The position numbers and the translations under genes were made by a program. From NCBI RefSeq assembly GCF_002699205.1, contig NZ_PABT01000032.1, positions 1 to 64,000 on the forward strand: 64,000 nt of DNA, read 5' to 3'. A model generated the notes under the pieces. That model did not search any database and was not told where the DNA came from. It was given only the letters and a program-made list of their open reading frames with translations. Positions within the stretch are counted from its first letter, which is position 1. Each line of letters begins with the position of its first letter. Positions 1 to 8,923 of this stretch are shown here, in pieces. The DNA comes from Allomuricauda sp. (GTDB taxonomy: Bacteria > Bacteroidota > Bacteroidia > Flavobacteriales > Flavobacteriaceae).

Positions 1-1860
1 TGATTGCCGAATAGAATAAAATCCGTTAGGGATATGGCGTCCAAATCACTGCCTCCTGTGTTTGTAACGGTGAACGTATAGCGGATACTGTCCAAACAGC
101 CATCTGCATTGGTGTCCACCAACACGCCCTCTTTTATCAGTCCGATATTTGGTCCATCGGTACAGGCGTCATCCGGTACAGGGGTCCTTGTGGGGTCGTC
201 CTCCAGAAGACTGTCGTTGTCGGACTGGTCGGAAACAGGAATATTTGCAAAAGACACAGCAGTTACTGTAGCTTGGTTGATAACCGATTGATTGTCTATG
301 TCAGTTTGTGTGATGGCATATACAGCTTCGTAGGCCCAGGTTTCTCCAACGGAAAGAATGCCATCGTTGCCGATATCGGTTCCGTCTACAGGCCCGGGAA
401 TTGCACCCCCGAACAATGGATCTTCAACAGTAATATCGACCAAATCCACATCTCCTGTATTGGTGACGGTGAAAGTGTATAGAATACTGTCCATACACCC
501 ATCTGCATCAACATCTATCACTGTACCCTCTTTAATGAGTCCAATTGAAGGGTTTTGGCAACTACTGACATCCATTATAGTAGGTTCATCTTCAAATATG
601 CTGTCGTCATCTGAAAGGTCTTCTATCTCTATGTTGGTATTTTCTATGGTCGCCGTAACTGTTGCTTGGTTTACGATTTCACCTAGGTTTATATCAGCTT
701 GTGTAATGTCATATTGTATTTGGTATATCCATGCTTCATTGGGATCCAAGGTATTGGAGTTATTATCATCTCCAGACTGTGGACCTGGAACGACACCTCC
801 CAAAAGAGGGTCCGTGATCACAATGTCCTCAAGTGGTTCGGGACCTTGGTTGGTTACGGTGAAAACGTATAGAAGGGCGTCACATCTTGGCTCAGCATCA
901 GGGAGTAACAAATATGCTCCATTCTTAATTAATGCGATAGAAGAGGGTGGACAATGACTAATATCGATTACTGTAGGATCATCTTCAAATATGCTGTTAT
1001 CATCTGAAAAATCTTGTATTACAAGGTTCGTATTTTCTATAGTGGCCGTAACTGTTGCTTGGTTTTCAATTTCCCCTTTAACTTTATCAGCTTGGGTAAT
1101 GTCATACTGTATTTGGTAGATCCATGCTTCATTGGGATCCAATGTGTTGGAATTATTATCATCTCCAGACTGTGGACCTTGAACAGCACCTCCCAAAAGA
1201 GGGTCCGTGATCACAATGTCCTCAAGCGGTTCAGTACCTTGGTTGGTTACTGTGAAAACGAATAGAAGAGCATCACATCTTGGCTCGGCATCAGGGAGCA
1301 GTGGGAATGCTCCTCGCTTTACCAAAGCAATAGCTGATTGACAATGTGTTAAGTCTATTTGAAGATCATTACTTTGGATATTGACAGCCCCCCCCTCCTT
1401 GAACATCGGCTGTTACCTCCGCCGTTCCATCGACTAAGCCGTTATCCAGATCATTTTGGGTGATTTGATACAAAACCGTATAGTCCCATATTTCACCTGG
1501 ATCCATAACTCCATCATTGTTCATGTCGTTATTTGGGGCTTGTGCAATAGCACCTAAAAAATCATCCACAATTACAACGTTTTCAAGTATCTCACCAGAA
1601 TCACTTTCGTTGGTTACGGTAAATGTGTATTCAATAAAGGCACATCCACCTGTTGCTCCTAAACCATCTAGTGTATTCGCAGACTTTGTCAATGATATAC
1701 CTGGTGTAAATGGTTTATTATCGATAATGGATGTGATATCCATCTTTTCTAATGGATAATTTGGGTTATCTGCTCTTACGTTTATGGTATACGCAAAAAG
1801 AGATACGAAAAAAAGGACAAAGAATTTCTCCTTAATAATTGAGTCAAGTTTATAGTACAT
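1..1860 (-). pseudogene. Large repeat-bearing secreted/surface protein (DUF11-like tandem domains), frame interrupted at a G8 tract (1388..1395 on +); 3' end outside window
   Basis: ORF 1369..1860(-) has a signal-peptide-like N-terminus and a 'YTFTVTNES...ILENVVIVDDFLG' DUF11-like unit, then stops just after the G8 run. Removing one G joins it to a minus-strand frame I translated from ~1395 to position 1 with no stop, containing further 'FTVTNQGTEPLEDIVITDPLLGG...LDPNEAWIYQIQYDITQAD' units. Could be phase-variable, a true pseudogene or a sequence error. Confidence 0.75.
570..1368 (-). repeat. Two near-identical tandem DUF11-like repeat units, period 393 bp (131 codons)
   Basis: Shared strings such as ttcaaatatgctg (591 and 984) and caaaagagggtccgtgatcacaatgtcctcaag (801 and 1194) are both offset by 393 bp. 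Confidence 0.8.
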
Positions 1861-2205
1861 GGTGGGAGTATTTTGTTATCGATGTAATCAATTGTCTATT
1901 TTTTTGATTAACAGTGGAGCTTCACATTCACTTGAATATCATCGATTTACTAAAAAATCAATCTAATGTTGTAATTCAATTACAGAATGTTCCAGTTTAT
2001 TATTTGCGCGCAAATATCTGGGAAGATGATGAGGTAATGGGACATGACTTATTGTAACCACCTTTTCAATTGATGGATACCATATATGATCTGACGGAAT
2101 TAGGCTGGCACTCTTTTATTTTGATTTAATCGTAAGATTAATCCTGTAATAGTGAGAGTTTTATACACGAAATGATGACCGATACGATTCGGTCTTTGTC
2201 ATTTT

Positions 2206-2221
2206 AGATTCTAAAGAATCT
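2206..2221 (-). terminator. Possible hairpin terminator downstream of uvrA
   Basis: agattctaaagaatct inverted repeat directly after the uvrA stop; a second hairpin gaccgatacgattcggtc lies at 2177..2194. Confidence 0.4.
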
Positions 2222-2223
2222 TA

Positions 2224-5001
2224 TTAAAGACTATTCTTTAGATATTTTGCAGTATGGGATTCTTTGTTCTTGATAATTTCTTCCGGGGTGCCTTCAACTA
2301 CCAAATCCCCACCTTTTTCCCCACCTTCTGGGCCAAGGTCGATAATATAGTCCGCACATTTTATAAGTTCCATATTGTGTTCTATCACAATAACGGAATG
2401 CCCCTTGTCCAAGAGCTCATCAAAAGATTTCAGCAGCTTTTTAATATCATGGAAATGAAGTCCCGTAGTGGGTTCATCAAAGATGAACAGGGCTTTTTCC
2501 TTGGTATGGCCCTTTACCAGGAACGAAGCCAATTTTATACGCTGTGCCTCACCTCCGGATAGGGTAGAGGAGGACTGCCCTAAGGTAACATACCCCAATC
2601 CTACGTCTTGCAAGGGCTTCAGTTTGGTTACTATTTTGTCTTGTTTATGGGTTGAGAAGTGTTCAATGGCCTCATCTATGGTCAGATTAAGGATGTCATC
2701 AATATTTTTGCCTTCAAACTGAACTTCTAAAACTTCCTTTTTGAATCGTTTACCATTACACGCATCACATTGCAAATGCACATCTGCCATAAATTGCATC
2801 TCCACCGTAATTTCCCCCTCACCTTTACATTTTTCACAACGGCCGCCATCAACGTTAAAGGAGAAATGCTTGGCCTTGTACCCTCTTAGTTTGCTCAGTT
2901 TCTGTGATGCAAACAAACTGCGGATATCATCGTATGCCTTTATATAGGTAACAGGATTGGAACGCGATGAGCGACCAATGGGGTTTTGATCTACGAACTC
3001 CACATGTTTTATATGGGCATATTTCCCTTCAATGGCCGTAAATTGCCCAGCTTTCTCACCATAGCCCCCTGTTTCCTTTAACATGGCGGGATATAGGATT
3101 TTCTTTACCAAGGTGCTTTTACCACTACCAGAAACACCCGTGACCACCGTGAGCACATTTAAGGGAAATGTAACATCTATATTTTTCAGGTTATTTTCCC
3201 GAGCACCTTTGATTTGGATGTAGTGTTTGGAATTTCTACGTTCCTTGGGAACAGCAATTTCCATGGTTCCATTGAGGTAGGAGGCTGTCAAAGAATCGGA
3301 CTTAAGAATGGCCTCCCAATTCCCTGTGGCCACAACTTTGCCACCAAGGGTTCCCGCTTCTGGGCCTATATCGATAATTTCATCGGCTGCTTTCATAATA
3401 TCCTCGTCGTGTTCCACCACGATAACTGTATTGCCCAAGTCCCGTAGCGATTTGAGGACCTCTATCAAATTTTCGGTATCCCTAGGGTGAAGCCCGATAC
3501 TGGGTTCATCCAAAATGTACATGGAACCTACCAGGCTACTTCCCAAAGATGTTGCCAGATTGATCCGTTGACTCTCCCCACCGGAAAGGGTATTGGATTT
3601 TCGATTTAATGTAAGATAGCTTAAACCTACTTTGTCCAAAAAATCCAGCCGGGTAATAATTTCCTTGAGCAATCTTTTGGAAACCTTGGCATCGTGTTCA
3701 GAAAGTTCAAGAGCCTCAAAAAATGGGATCAATTTATTGATGGGCAATTCAATGAGGTCAGAAATGGATTTTCCTCCTACCTTTACATAATCGGCTTCTT
3801 TCCGAAGTCGTTTCCCCTTGCATAAGGAACATCTAGTTTTTCCACGATAACGTGAGAGCATTACCCTGTTCTGTATTTTATAACTCTTTTCTTCTAGTTG
3901 TTCAAAAAACTTATGGATTCCAATAAAATAATCGTTCCCGTCCCAAACCAACTGTTTTTGTTCTTCAGATAGCTCAAACCACGGTTTATGAATTGGAAAA
4001 CCAAACTTGTATGCCGAGTTCACCAATTGATCACGGTACCAGCCCATACTTTCACCTCGCCACGGGAAAATTGCGTTTTCGTAGACAGAAAGTGCCGTGT
4101 CTGGAATCACAAGATCCTCGTCGATGCCGATAACATCCCCATATCCTTCACATTTTGGACAGGCACCATAGGGATTGTTAAAACTGAAAAGATGCACATT
4201 GGGTTCCAAAAACTTCATTCCGTCCAGCTCAAACTGGTTGCTGAATGTTTTGATTTCGCCAGTCTGAAGGTTTTCGATGGCACATTGTCCCTTACCTTCA
4301 AAAAAGGCATTGTCCACGGCATTGGCCAATCGATTGTAAAAATCTTCATCATCCTTCACAATGATTCTGTCCACCACCAAATCAAATTCTCTTCCAATAT
4401 CTTCTGGAGCTTGGTCTATTCGGATAACCTCACCTTTATATTTGATACGGGCATATCCCTGTTTGGAAAAAAGCTCCAACGATTTTAGAGGTTCCCGCTC
4501 TTCCTTTATGGCAATGGGTGCCAACAACAGCAATTTGTCCCCCTCGTTGAGTCCTTTTATATATTGGACAACATCGGTCACGGTATGTTTCTTTACCTCT
4601 TTGCCGGAAATAGGGGAAATGGTTTTTCCGACACGTGCGTAAAGCAGTTTTAGGTAATCGTATATTTCTGTGGTGGTACCTACCGTAGATCTTGGGTTGG
4701 TAGAGTTTACCTTTTGTTCAATGGCAATGGCAGGAGCAATACCTTTGATATAGTCAACTTTTGGCTTGTCCAGTTTCCCCAAAAACTGTCTTGCGTAGGA
4801 AGATAGGCTCTCCACATACCTCCGCTGGCCTTCGGCATAAAGGGTGTCAAACGCCAAGCTGGACTTGCCAGAACCCGATAAGCCAGTGATAACCACGAGC
4901 TTATTTCTTGGGATAACTACATCAATATTTTTAAGGTTATGTAATTTGGCACCTTTAATAATAATATTCTGCTTGGGATCTACGTTGATATTGGTTGCCA
5001 T
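2224..5001 (-). CDS. uvrA: Excinuclease ABC subunit UvrA
   Basis: 925 aa; two ABC ATPase halves (GLSGSGKSSLAFDTLYAEGQRRYVESLSSYARQFL; GVSGSGKSTLV), two LSGGE signatures, CxxC zinc motifs. Confidence 0.97.
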   Translation of the reverse strand: MATNINVDPKQNIIIKGAKLHNLKNIDVVIPRNKLVVITGLSGSGKSSLAFDTLYAEGQRRYVESLSSYARQFLGKLDKPKVDYIKGIAPAIAIEQKVNSTNPRSTVGTTTEIYDYLKLLYARVGKTISPISGKEVKKHTVTDVVQYIKGLNEGDKLLLLAPIAIKEEREPLKSLELFSKQGYARIKYKGEVIRIDQAPEDIGREFDLVVDRIIVKDDEDFYNRLANAVDNAFFEGKGQCAIENLQTGEIKTFSNQFELDGMKFLEPNVHLFSFNNPYGACPKCEGYGDVIGIDEDLVIPDTALSVYENAIFPWRGESMGWYRDQLVNSAYKFGFPIHKPWFELSEEQKQLVWDGNDYFIGIHKFFEQLEEKSYKIQNRVMLSRYRGKTRCSLCKGKRLRKEADYVKVGGKSISDLIELPINKLIPFFEALELSEHDAKVSKRLLKEIITRLDFLDKVGLSYLTLNRKSNTLSGGESQRINLATSLGSSLVGSMYILDEPSIGLHPRDTENLIEVLKSLRDLGNTVIVVEHDEDIMKAADEIIDIGPEAGTLGGKVVATGNWEAILKSDSLTASYLNGTMEIAVPKERRNSKHYIQIKGARENNLKNIDVTFPLNVLTVVTGVSGSGKSTLVKKILYPAMLKETGGYGEKAGQFTAIEGKYAHIKHVEFVDQNPIGRSSRSNPVTYIKAYDDIRSLFASQKLSKLRGYKAKHFSFNVDGGRCEKCKGEGEITVEMQFMADVHLQCDACNGKRFKKEVLEVQFEGKNIDDILNLTIDEAIEHFSTHKQDKIVTKLKPLQDVGLGYVTLGQSSSTLSGGEAQRIKLASFLVKGHTKEKALFIFDEPTTGLHFHDIKKLLKSFDELLDKGHSVIVIEHNMELIKCADYIIDLGPEGGEKGGDLVVEGTPEEIIKNKESHTAKYLKNSL

Positions 5002-5250
5002 ATGTTAAAATTAGGGTTTCAAAGATACGATACACCGCACTTAATACGTATATTGTAACAGTTAACATATAAAAATCGTCAACTCACAACATAGATTTTT
5101 AGGTCGCCTCCCTATTTATCTATATTTGAAGTGTAATTAAAATCCTGATAGGCCTATACAGAATAATTACTTTTTTAAAGATTAAAAACTGAATAACTAA
5201 AGTCTTCCTATAACAGGAGGTACTGTGTTTTAACCAAAAAAGTAATTTGT

Positions 5251-5835
5251 ATGGAACAACTACAGATTAAAGACTCGATTTTAGTAAAGAACTACATTAA
5301 CGGAGACGAAAAGGCTCTAGAAACACTGATCAACAGGCACAACCAAAGAATTACCAGCTTTATTTACAGCAAAGTTTTGGACAGAGATGTGGCAGAGGAC
5401 ATCTTCCAGGATACTTTCATTAAGGTGATCAAGACCTTAAAAAGAGGTTCTTATAGCGAAGAAGGTAAATTTTTACCTTGGGTAATGCGAATTGCACACA
5501 ATCTGGTCATAGACCATTTCCGCAAGAACAAAAGAATGCCCAAGTTTGAGGGGAGTGATGACTTTAACATCTTTTCAGTTATCAAGGACGATAAATTGAA
5601 TATCGAAAAGCAAATCATCAAAGATCAAATCGAAAGTGACCTAACACAGTTGATCGATGAATTGCCAGATGATCAAAAAGAAGTGTTGATCATGCGTATC
5701 TACAAGGATATGAGCTTTAAGGAGATATCCGAAAACACTGATGTAAGTATAAATACAGCTTTGGGGAGAATGCGATATGCGTTGATAAACCTCAGAAAAA
5801 TAGTGGAACGGAAAAACATCGTTTTAACGAATTAA
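5251..5835 (+). CDS. RNA polymerase sigma factor, ECF/sigma-70 family
   Basis: Region 2 'VAEDIFQDTFIKVIK..FLPWVMRIAHNLVIDHFRK' and region 4 'LPDDQKEVLIMRIYKDMSFKEISENTDVSINTALGRMRYAL'. Confidence 0.93.
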   Translation: MEQLQIKDSILVKNYINGDEKALETLINRHNQRITSFIYSKVLDRDVAEDIFQDTFIKVIKTLKRGSYSEEGKFLPWVMRIAHNLVIDHFRKNKRMPKFEGSDDFNIFSVIKDDKLNIEKQIIKDQIESDLTQLIDELPDDQKEVLIMRIYKDMSFKEISENTDVSINTALGRMRYALINLRKIVERKNIVLTN

Positions 5836-5912
5836 TCGTACATTACGTCGAAGTCTGCAATATATCCAATCTAGCGCCGTTATAAAATGGAAACAATTAC
5901 TTACGCTAGAAT

Positions 5913-6056
5913 ATGGAAAACATTTACTCTGAAGAACAAAAATCCGTAAAAACGGTAAAAGCTAGTCAGAAAACAGTTGATTTCTTACTTAGCTTTTCAA
6001 AATCGATTCATGTAGTTGATTACAGAAAACACCAGTTTGAAGTAACATTGAATTAA
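5913..6056 (+). CDS. Small hypothetical protein (47 aa) downstream of sigma factor
   Basis: ATG...TAA: MENIYSEEQKSVKTVKASQKTVDFLLSFSKSIHVVDYRKHQFEVTLN; ends just before a terminator; missing from the supplied ORF track because of length. Confidence 0.7.
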   Translation: MENIYSEEQKSVKTVKASQKTVDFLLSFSKSIHVVDYRKHQFEVTLN

Positions 6057-6075
6057 TTTAAGGATCAAACTGACG

Positions 6076-6105
6076 AAAAGAGCCGCAATTAGCGGCTCTT
6101 TTTGT
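6076..6105. terminator. Bidirectional terminator between sigma factor operon and nth
   Basis: aaaagagccgc-aatta-gcggctcttttt stem with T/A tracts on both sides; the nth stop codon lies in the loop. Confidence 0.85.
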
Positions 6106-6751
6106 TTTGGTAATACTCGTTGATAACCGATTTACGTCCAATGGTCTTGGTAATGATGTCTTTTTCCAAATCCCAACCCCGGGCAGGGGAATATTCCCGC
6201 CCGTACCATATAATTTGAAGGTGCAAACGATTCCAGATTTCTTTCGGGAACAATCTTTTGGCATCCCGCTCTGTCTGCACTACATTCTTTCCATTACTGA
6301 ACCCCCAACGGTACATCAGCCTGTGTATGTGGGTATCCACGGGAAAAGCTGGTATTCCAAAAGCTTGGGAAACCACAACGCTGGCCGTTTTGTGCCCCAC
6401 GCTTGGCAGTTCTTCCAACAAAGCAATATCCCTGGGTACCTCACCATTATATTTTTCGATCAATATTTTGGAAAGCCCATAAATACCTTTGGATTTCATT
6501 GGCGACAGCCCCACCGGTTTGATAATTTCCCGAATTTCCTCTTCCGAAAGCTTCACCATATCATACGGATTGTCCGCTTTTTCAAATAAGATCGGAGTAA
6601 TCTGATTTACCCGTACATCGGTACTCTGTGCAGATAACAATACCGCTATCAACAGTGTGTAAGGGTCCTTGTGGTCCAACGGAATTGGTATGGTAGGATA
6701 AAGCTCATCCAAGGTTTTGATTGCAAAATCAACCTTTTCTTGTTTGGTCAT
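6089..6751 (-). CDS. nth: Endonuclease III-like DNA glycosylase lacking the Fe-S cluster cysteines
   Basis: HhH motif 'LPSVGHKTASVVV' (catalytic Lys) and 'PVDTHIHRL' (catalytic Asp); no cysteine in the whole protein. Confidence 0.92.
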   Translation of the reverse strand: MTKQEKVDFAIKTLDELYPTIPIPLDHKDPYTLLIAVLLSAQSTDVRVNQITPILFEKADNPYDMVKLSEEEIREIIKPVGLSPMKSKGIYGLSKILIEKYNGEVPRDIALLEELPSVGHKTASVVVSQAFGIPAFPVDTHIHRLMYRWGFSNGKNVVQTERDAKRLFPKEIWNRLHLQIIWYGREYSPARGWDLEKDIITKTIGRKSVINEYYQNKKSR

Positions 6752-6806
6752 ATATGTTTAACTTTGTTTATCTGAATATTAAACATTTAATTCAAGAGCG
6801 AGGCAC

Positions 6807-7259
6807 ATGAATATGTTAAAAGTAGGGGATAAAGTACCTGATTTTTCGGCAAAAGACCAAGACGGGAACACAATTAATCTGAGTGATTACAAGGGAAAAA
6901 AACTGGTGGTCTTTTTCTATCCGAAAGCCAGTACACCGGGTTGTACGGCCGAGGCCTGTAATCTAAGGGATAATTACAAGGAACTACAGGCCCAGGGCTA
7001 CGAACTTTTGGGCGTAAGTGCCGATTCTCAAAAAAGACAGCACAATTTCAAAACTAAATATGAATTCCCGTTTCCATTATTGGCCGATGAGGATCATACA
7101 GTAATCAACACCTTTGGTGTCTGGGGGCCTAAAAAATTTATGGGCAGGGAGTATGATGGAATCCATCGGACCACTTTTGTGATCAATGGAGATGGCATTG
7201 TTGAAAATGTCATTGAAAAGGTAAAGACCAAAGACCATGCAGCACAGATATTGGCATAA
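6807..7259 (+). CDS. bcp: Thioredoxin-dependent thiol peroxidase (peroxiredoxin, BCP family)
   Basis: 'FFYPKASTPGCTAEACNLRDNY' BCP active site. Confidence 0.95.
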   Translation: MNMLKVGDKVPDFSAKDQDGNTINLSDYKGKKLVVFFYPKASTPGCTAEACNLRDNYKELQAQGYELLGVSADSQKRQHNFKTKYEFPFPLLADEDHTVINTFGVWGPKKFMGREYDGIHRTTFVINGDGIVENVIEKVKTKDHAAQILA

Positions 7260-7294
7260 ACAGTAAAAAGGCGGTCTAAAAAGTATTGAAATAC

Positions 7295-7373
7295 GTCATT
7301 CTGAACTTGTTTCAGAACCCCATTATATTGATAAACAAAGTATTATGAGAACCTGAAACAAGTTCAGGTTGAC
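7295..7373. repeat. Inverted repeat / REP-like hairpin
   Basis: gtcattctgaacttgtttcag (7295..7315) and ctgaaacaagttcaggttgac (7353..7373) are near-perfect inverted copies. Confidence 0.7.
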
Positions 7374-7403
7374 AAAAACCGATTTTTTAGATAGCCTCTT
7401 TTA

Positions 7404-8879
7404 CTATTCTTTTTCTTCAAGGACCTTTCTCGTGAACAGGTTCTTTTCTTTTATAATTTCTGCAATACCTTCGGGCAGTTCATTTTCCCACCCATCCTCT
7501 TTGTTTATGATTTTCTTGAGCACATCCCGTGAGAAAATATGGAGCACATCTGGGTCATAATCAATAATATCCATCACTTTTCCGTTGTACTTGAAGAATT
7601 TGTACAGTTCCTTCATTCTCGGATGTACCTTTACATTATTGCTGGTAAGTACTTGTCCGGTTTCTGGATCTTTCATGGGGTAGAGATACACCTTTAGGTC
7701 TTTAAAGAACAATTTTCCAAAGGCCTCCAAGATACCACCGCTTAGGTGGCGATAATATTTTTCATCAAATACATCTATCAGGTTATTGACCCCCATGGTC
7801 AATCCGATCTTGGCCTTGGTATAGTTATTAAAGTACTCAACCAATCTGTAATACTCTTGGAATTTGGATATCAATACCGTATGTCCGAGCGAACATAACA
7901 GTTCGGCTCGATCCATAAAGTCCTGTTCGTCGATCTCTCCGGAAGCCTTAAGGTTGGAAAGGGTTATCTCGAAAACGACAATGGCGTTTTCCACATCCAC
8001 CGTTTGCTCCCTAATGAAAATATCGTACGATTTTTGGAACATATCCATGTTCACCTTGGTAACGGGCCTAAAGCTACCGCGCAGTGCCAAGATATTTTTC
8101 TTGTACAGGACAGCCGCAGGAAGCAGGTTGTGTCCGTCAGGGCCAAACATTACCGCATCGGTCATGTCGTTTTTAATGAGCTGAAGGCTCATCAAACGAT
8201 TGTCAACATTCTCAAAATTGGGTCCCGTAAAATTGATCATATCAATTTCCAAGGTGTCGTGGTCAATATGATCGTACAGATATTTTAAAAGTTTTCTAGG
8301 TTTATGGAACTTAAAAAATGCGCCATAAATTAAGTTCACCCCCAAAATCCCCAAGGTTTCTTGCTGTAACCTCGCTTCATTTTGTTTAAAACGGATATGA
8401 AGTACAATTTCATCGTATTCCTTTTGGTCCGGATCCAATTGAAAACGAAGACCTACCCATCCGTGTCCTTTGTAACGTTTGGAAAAATCAATGGTTGCCA
8501 CGGTATTCGCATAAGTAAAAAAGAGATAGTTGGGGTTGTTCTTCCTACTTATCCGCTCCTCGACCAAACGCATTTCGTGGTCCAACATCTTTTTTAAACG
8601 AGACTGTGTCACGTAGCGACCATCTTCCTCAACACCATATATGGCATCACTAAAAGATTTGTCGTACGCACTCATTGCCTTTGCTATGGTGCCAGAAGCC
8701 CCACCAGCCCTGAAAAAGTGTCTGGCAGTCTCTTGTCCTGCACCAATCTCGGCAAAGGTTCCATAAATATCTTGGTTCAAATTTATCCTAAGGGTTTTCG
8801 CCTTTATGGAAGGAATGTTTTCGAAGGCATTTTCTTTGCTTGGTATGCTTGGCATGTCCGTTTTTTTAATATAACGCAA
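7404..8879 (-). CDS. Conserved protein of unknown function (~490 aa)
   Basis: Long ORF with coherent sequence ('DIYGTFAEIGAGQETARHFFRAGGASGTIAKAMSAYDK', 'NYLFFTYANTVATIDFSKRYKGHGWVGLRFQ'); no family I can name with certainty. Confidence 0.85.
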   Translation of the reverse strand: MRYIKKTDMPSIPSKENAFENIPSIKAKTLRINLNQDIYGTFAEIGAGQETARHFFRAGGASGTIAKAMSAYDKSFSDAIYGVEEDGRYVTQSRLKKMLDHEMRLVEERISRKNNPNYLFFTYANTVATIDFSKRYKGHGWVGLRFQLDPDQKEYDEIVLHIRFKQNEARLQQETLGILGVNLIYGAFFKFHKPRKLLKYLYDHIDHDTLEIDMINFTGPNFENVDNRLMSLQLIKNDMTDAVMFGPDGHNLLPAAVLYKKNILALRGSFRPVTKVNMDMFQKSYDIFIREQTVDVENAIVVFEITLSNLKASGEIDEQDFMDRAELLCSLGHTVLISKFQEYYRLVEYFNNYTKAKIGLTMGVNNLIDVFDEKYYRHLSGGILEAFGKLFFKDLKVYLYPMKDPETGQVLTSNNVKVHPRMKELYKFFKYNGKVMDIIDYDPDVLHIFSRDVLKKIINKEDGWENELPEGIAEIIKEKNLFTRKVLEEKE

Positions 8880-8923
8880 AGTTACACTCTTCGATTAATC
8901 TATTAAATAAATAAGTTATAATT

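Noticed and set aside
358-957. 199-aa plus-strand ORF
   Set aside because: Antisense shadow of the DUF11-like repeats; the minus-strand frame gives a coherent repeat protein while the plus translation is low-complexity Ser/Pro/Val.
3988-4488. 166-aa plus-strand ORF inside uvrA
   Set aside because: Antisense to a highly conserved gene; no start context or family features.
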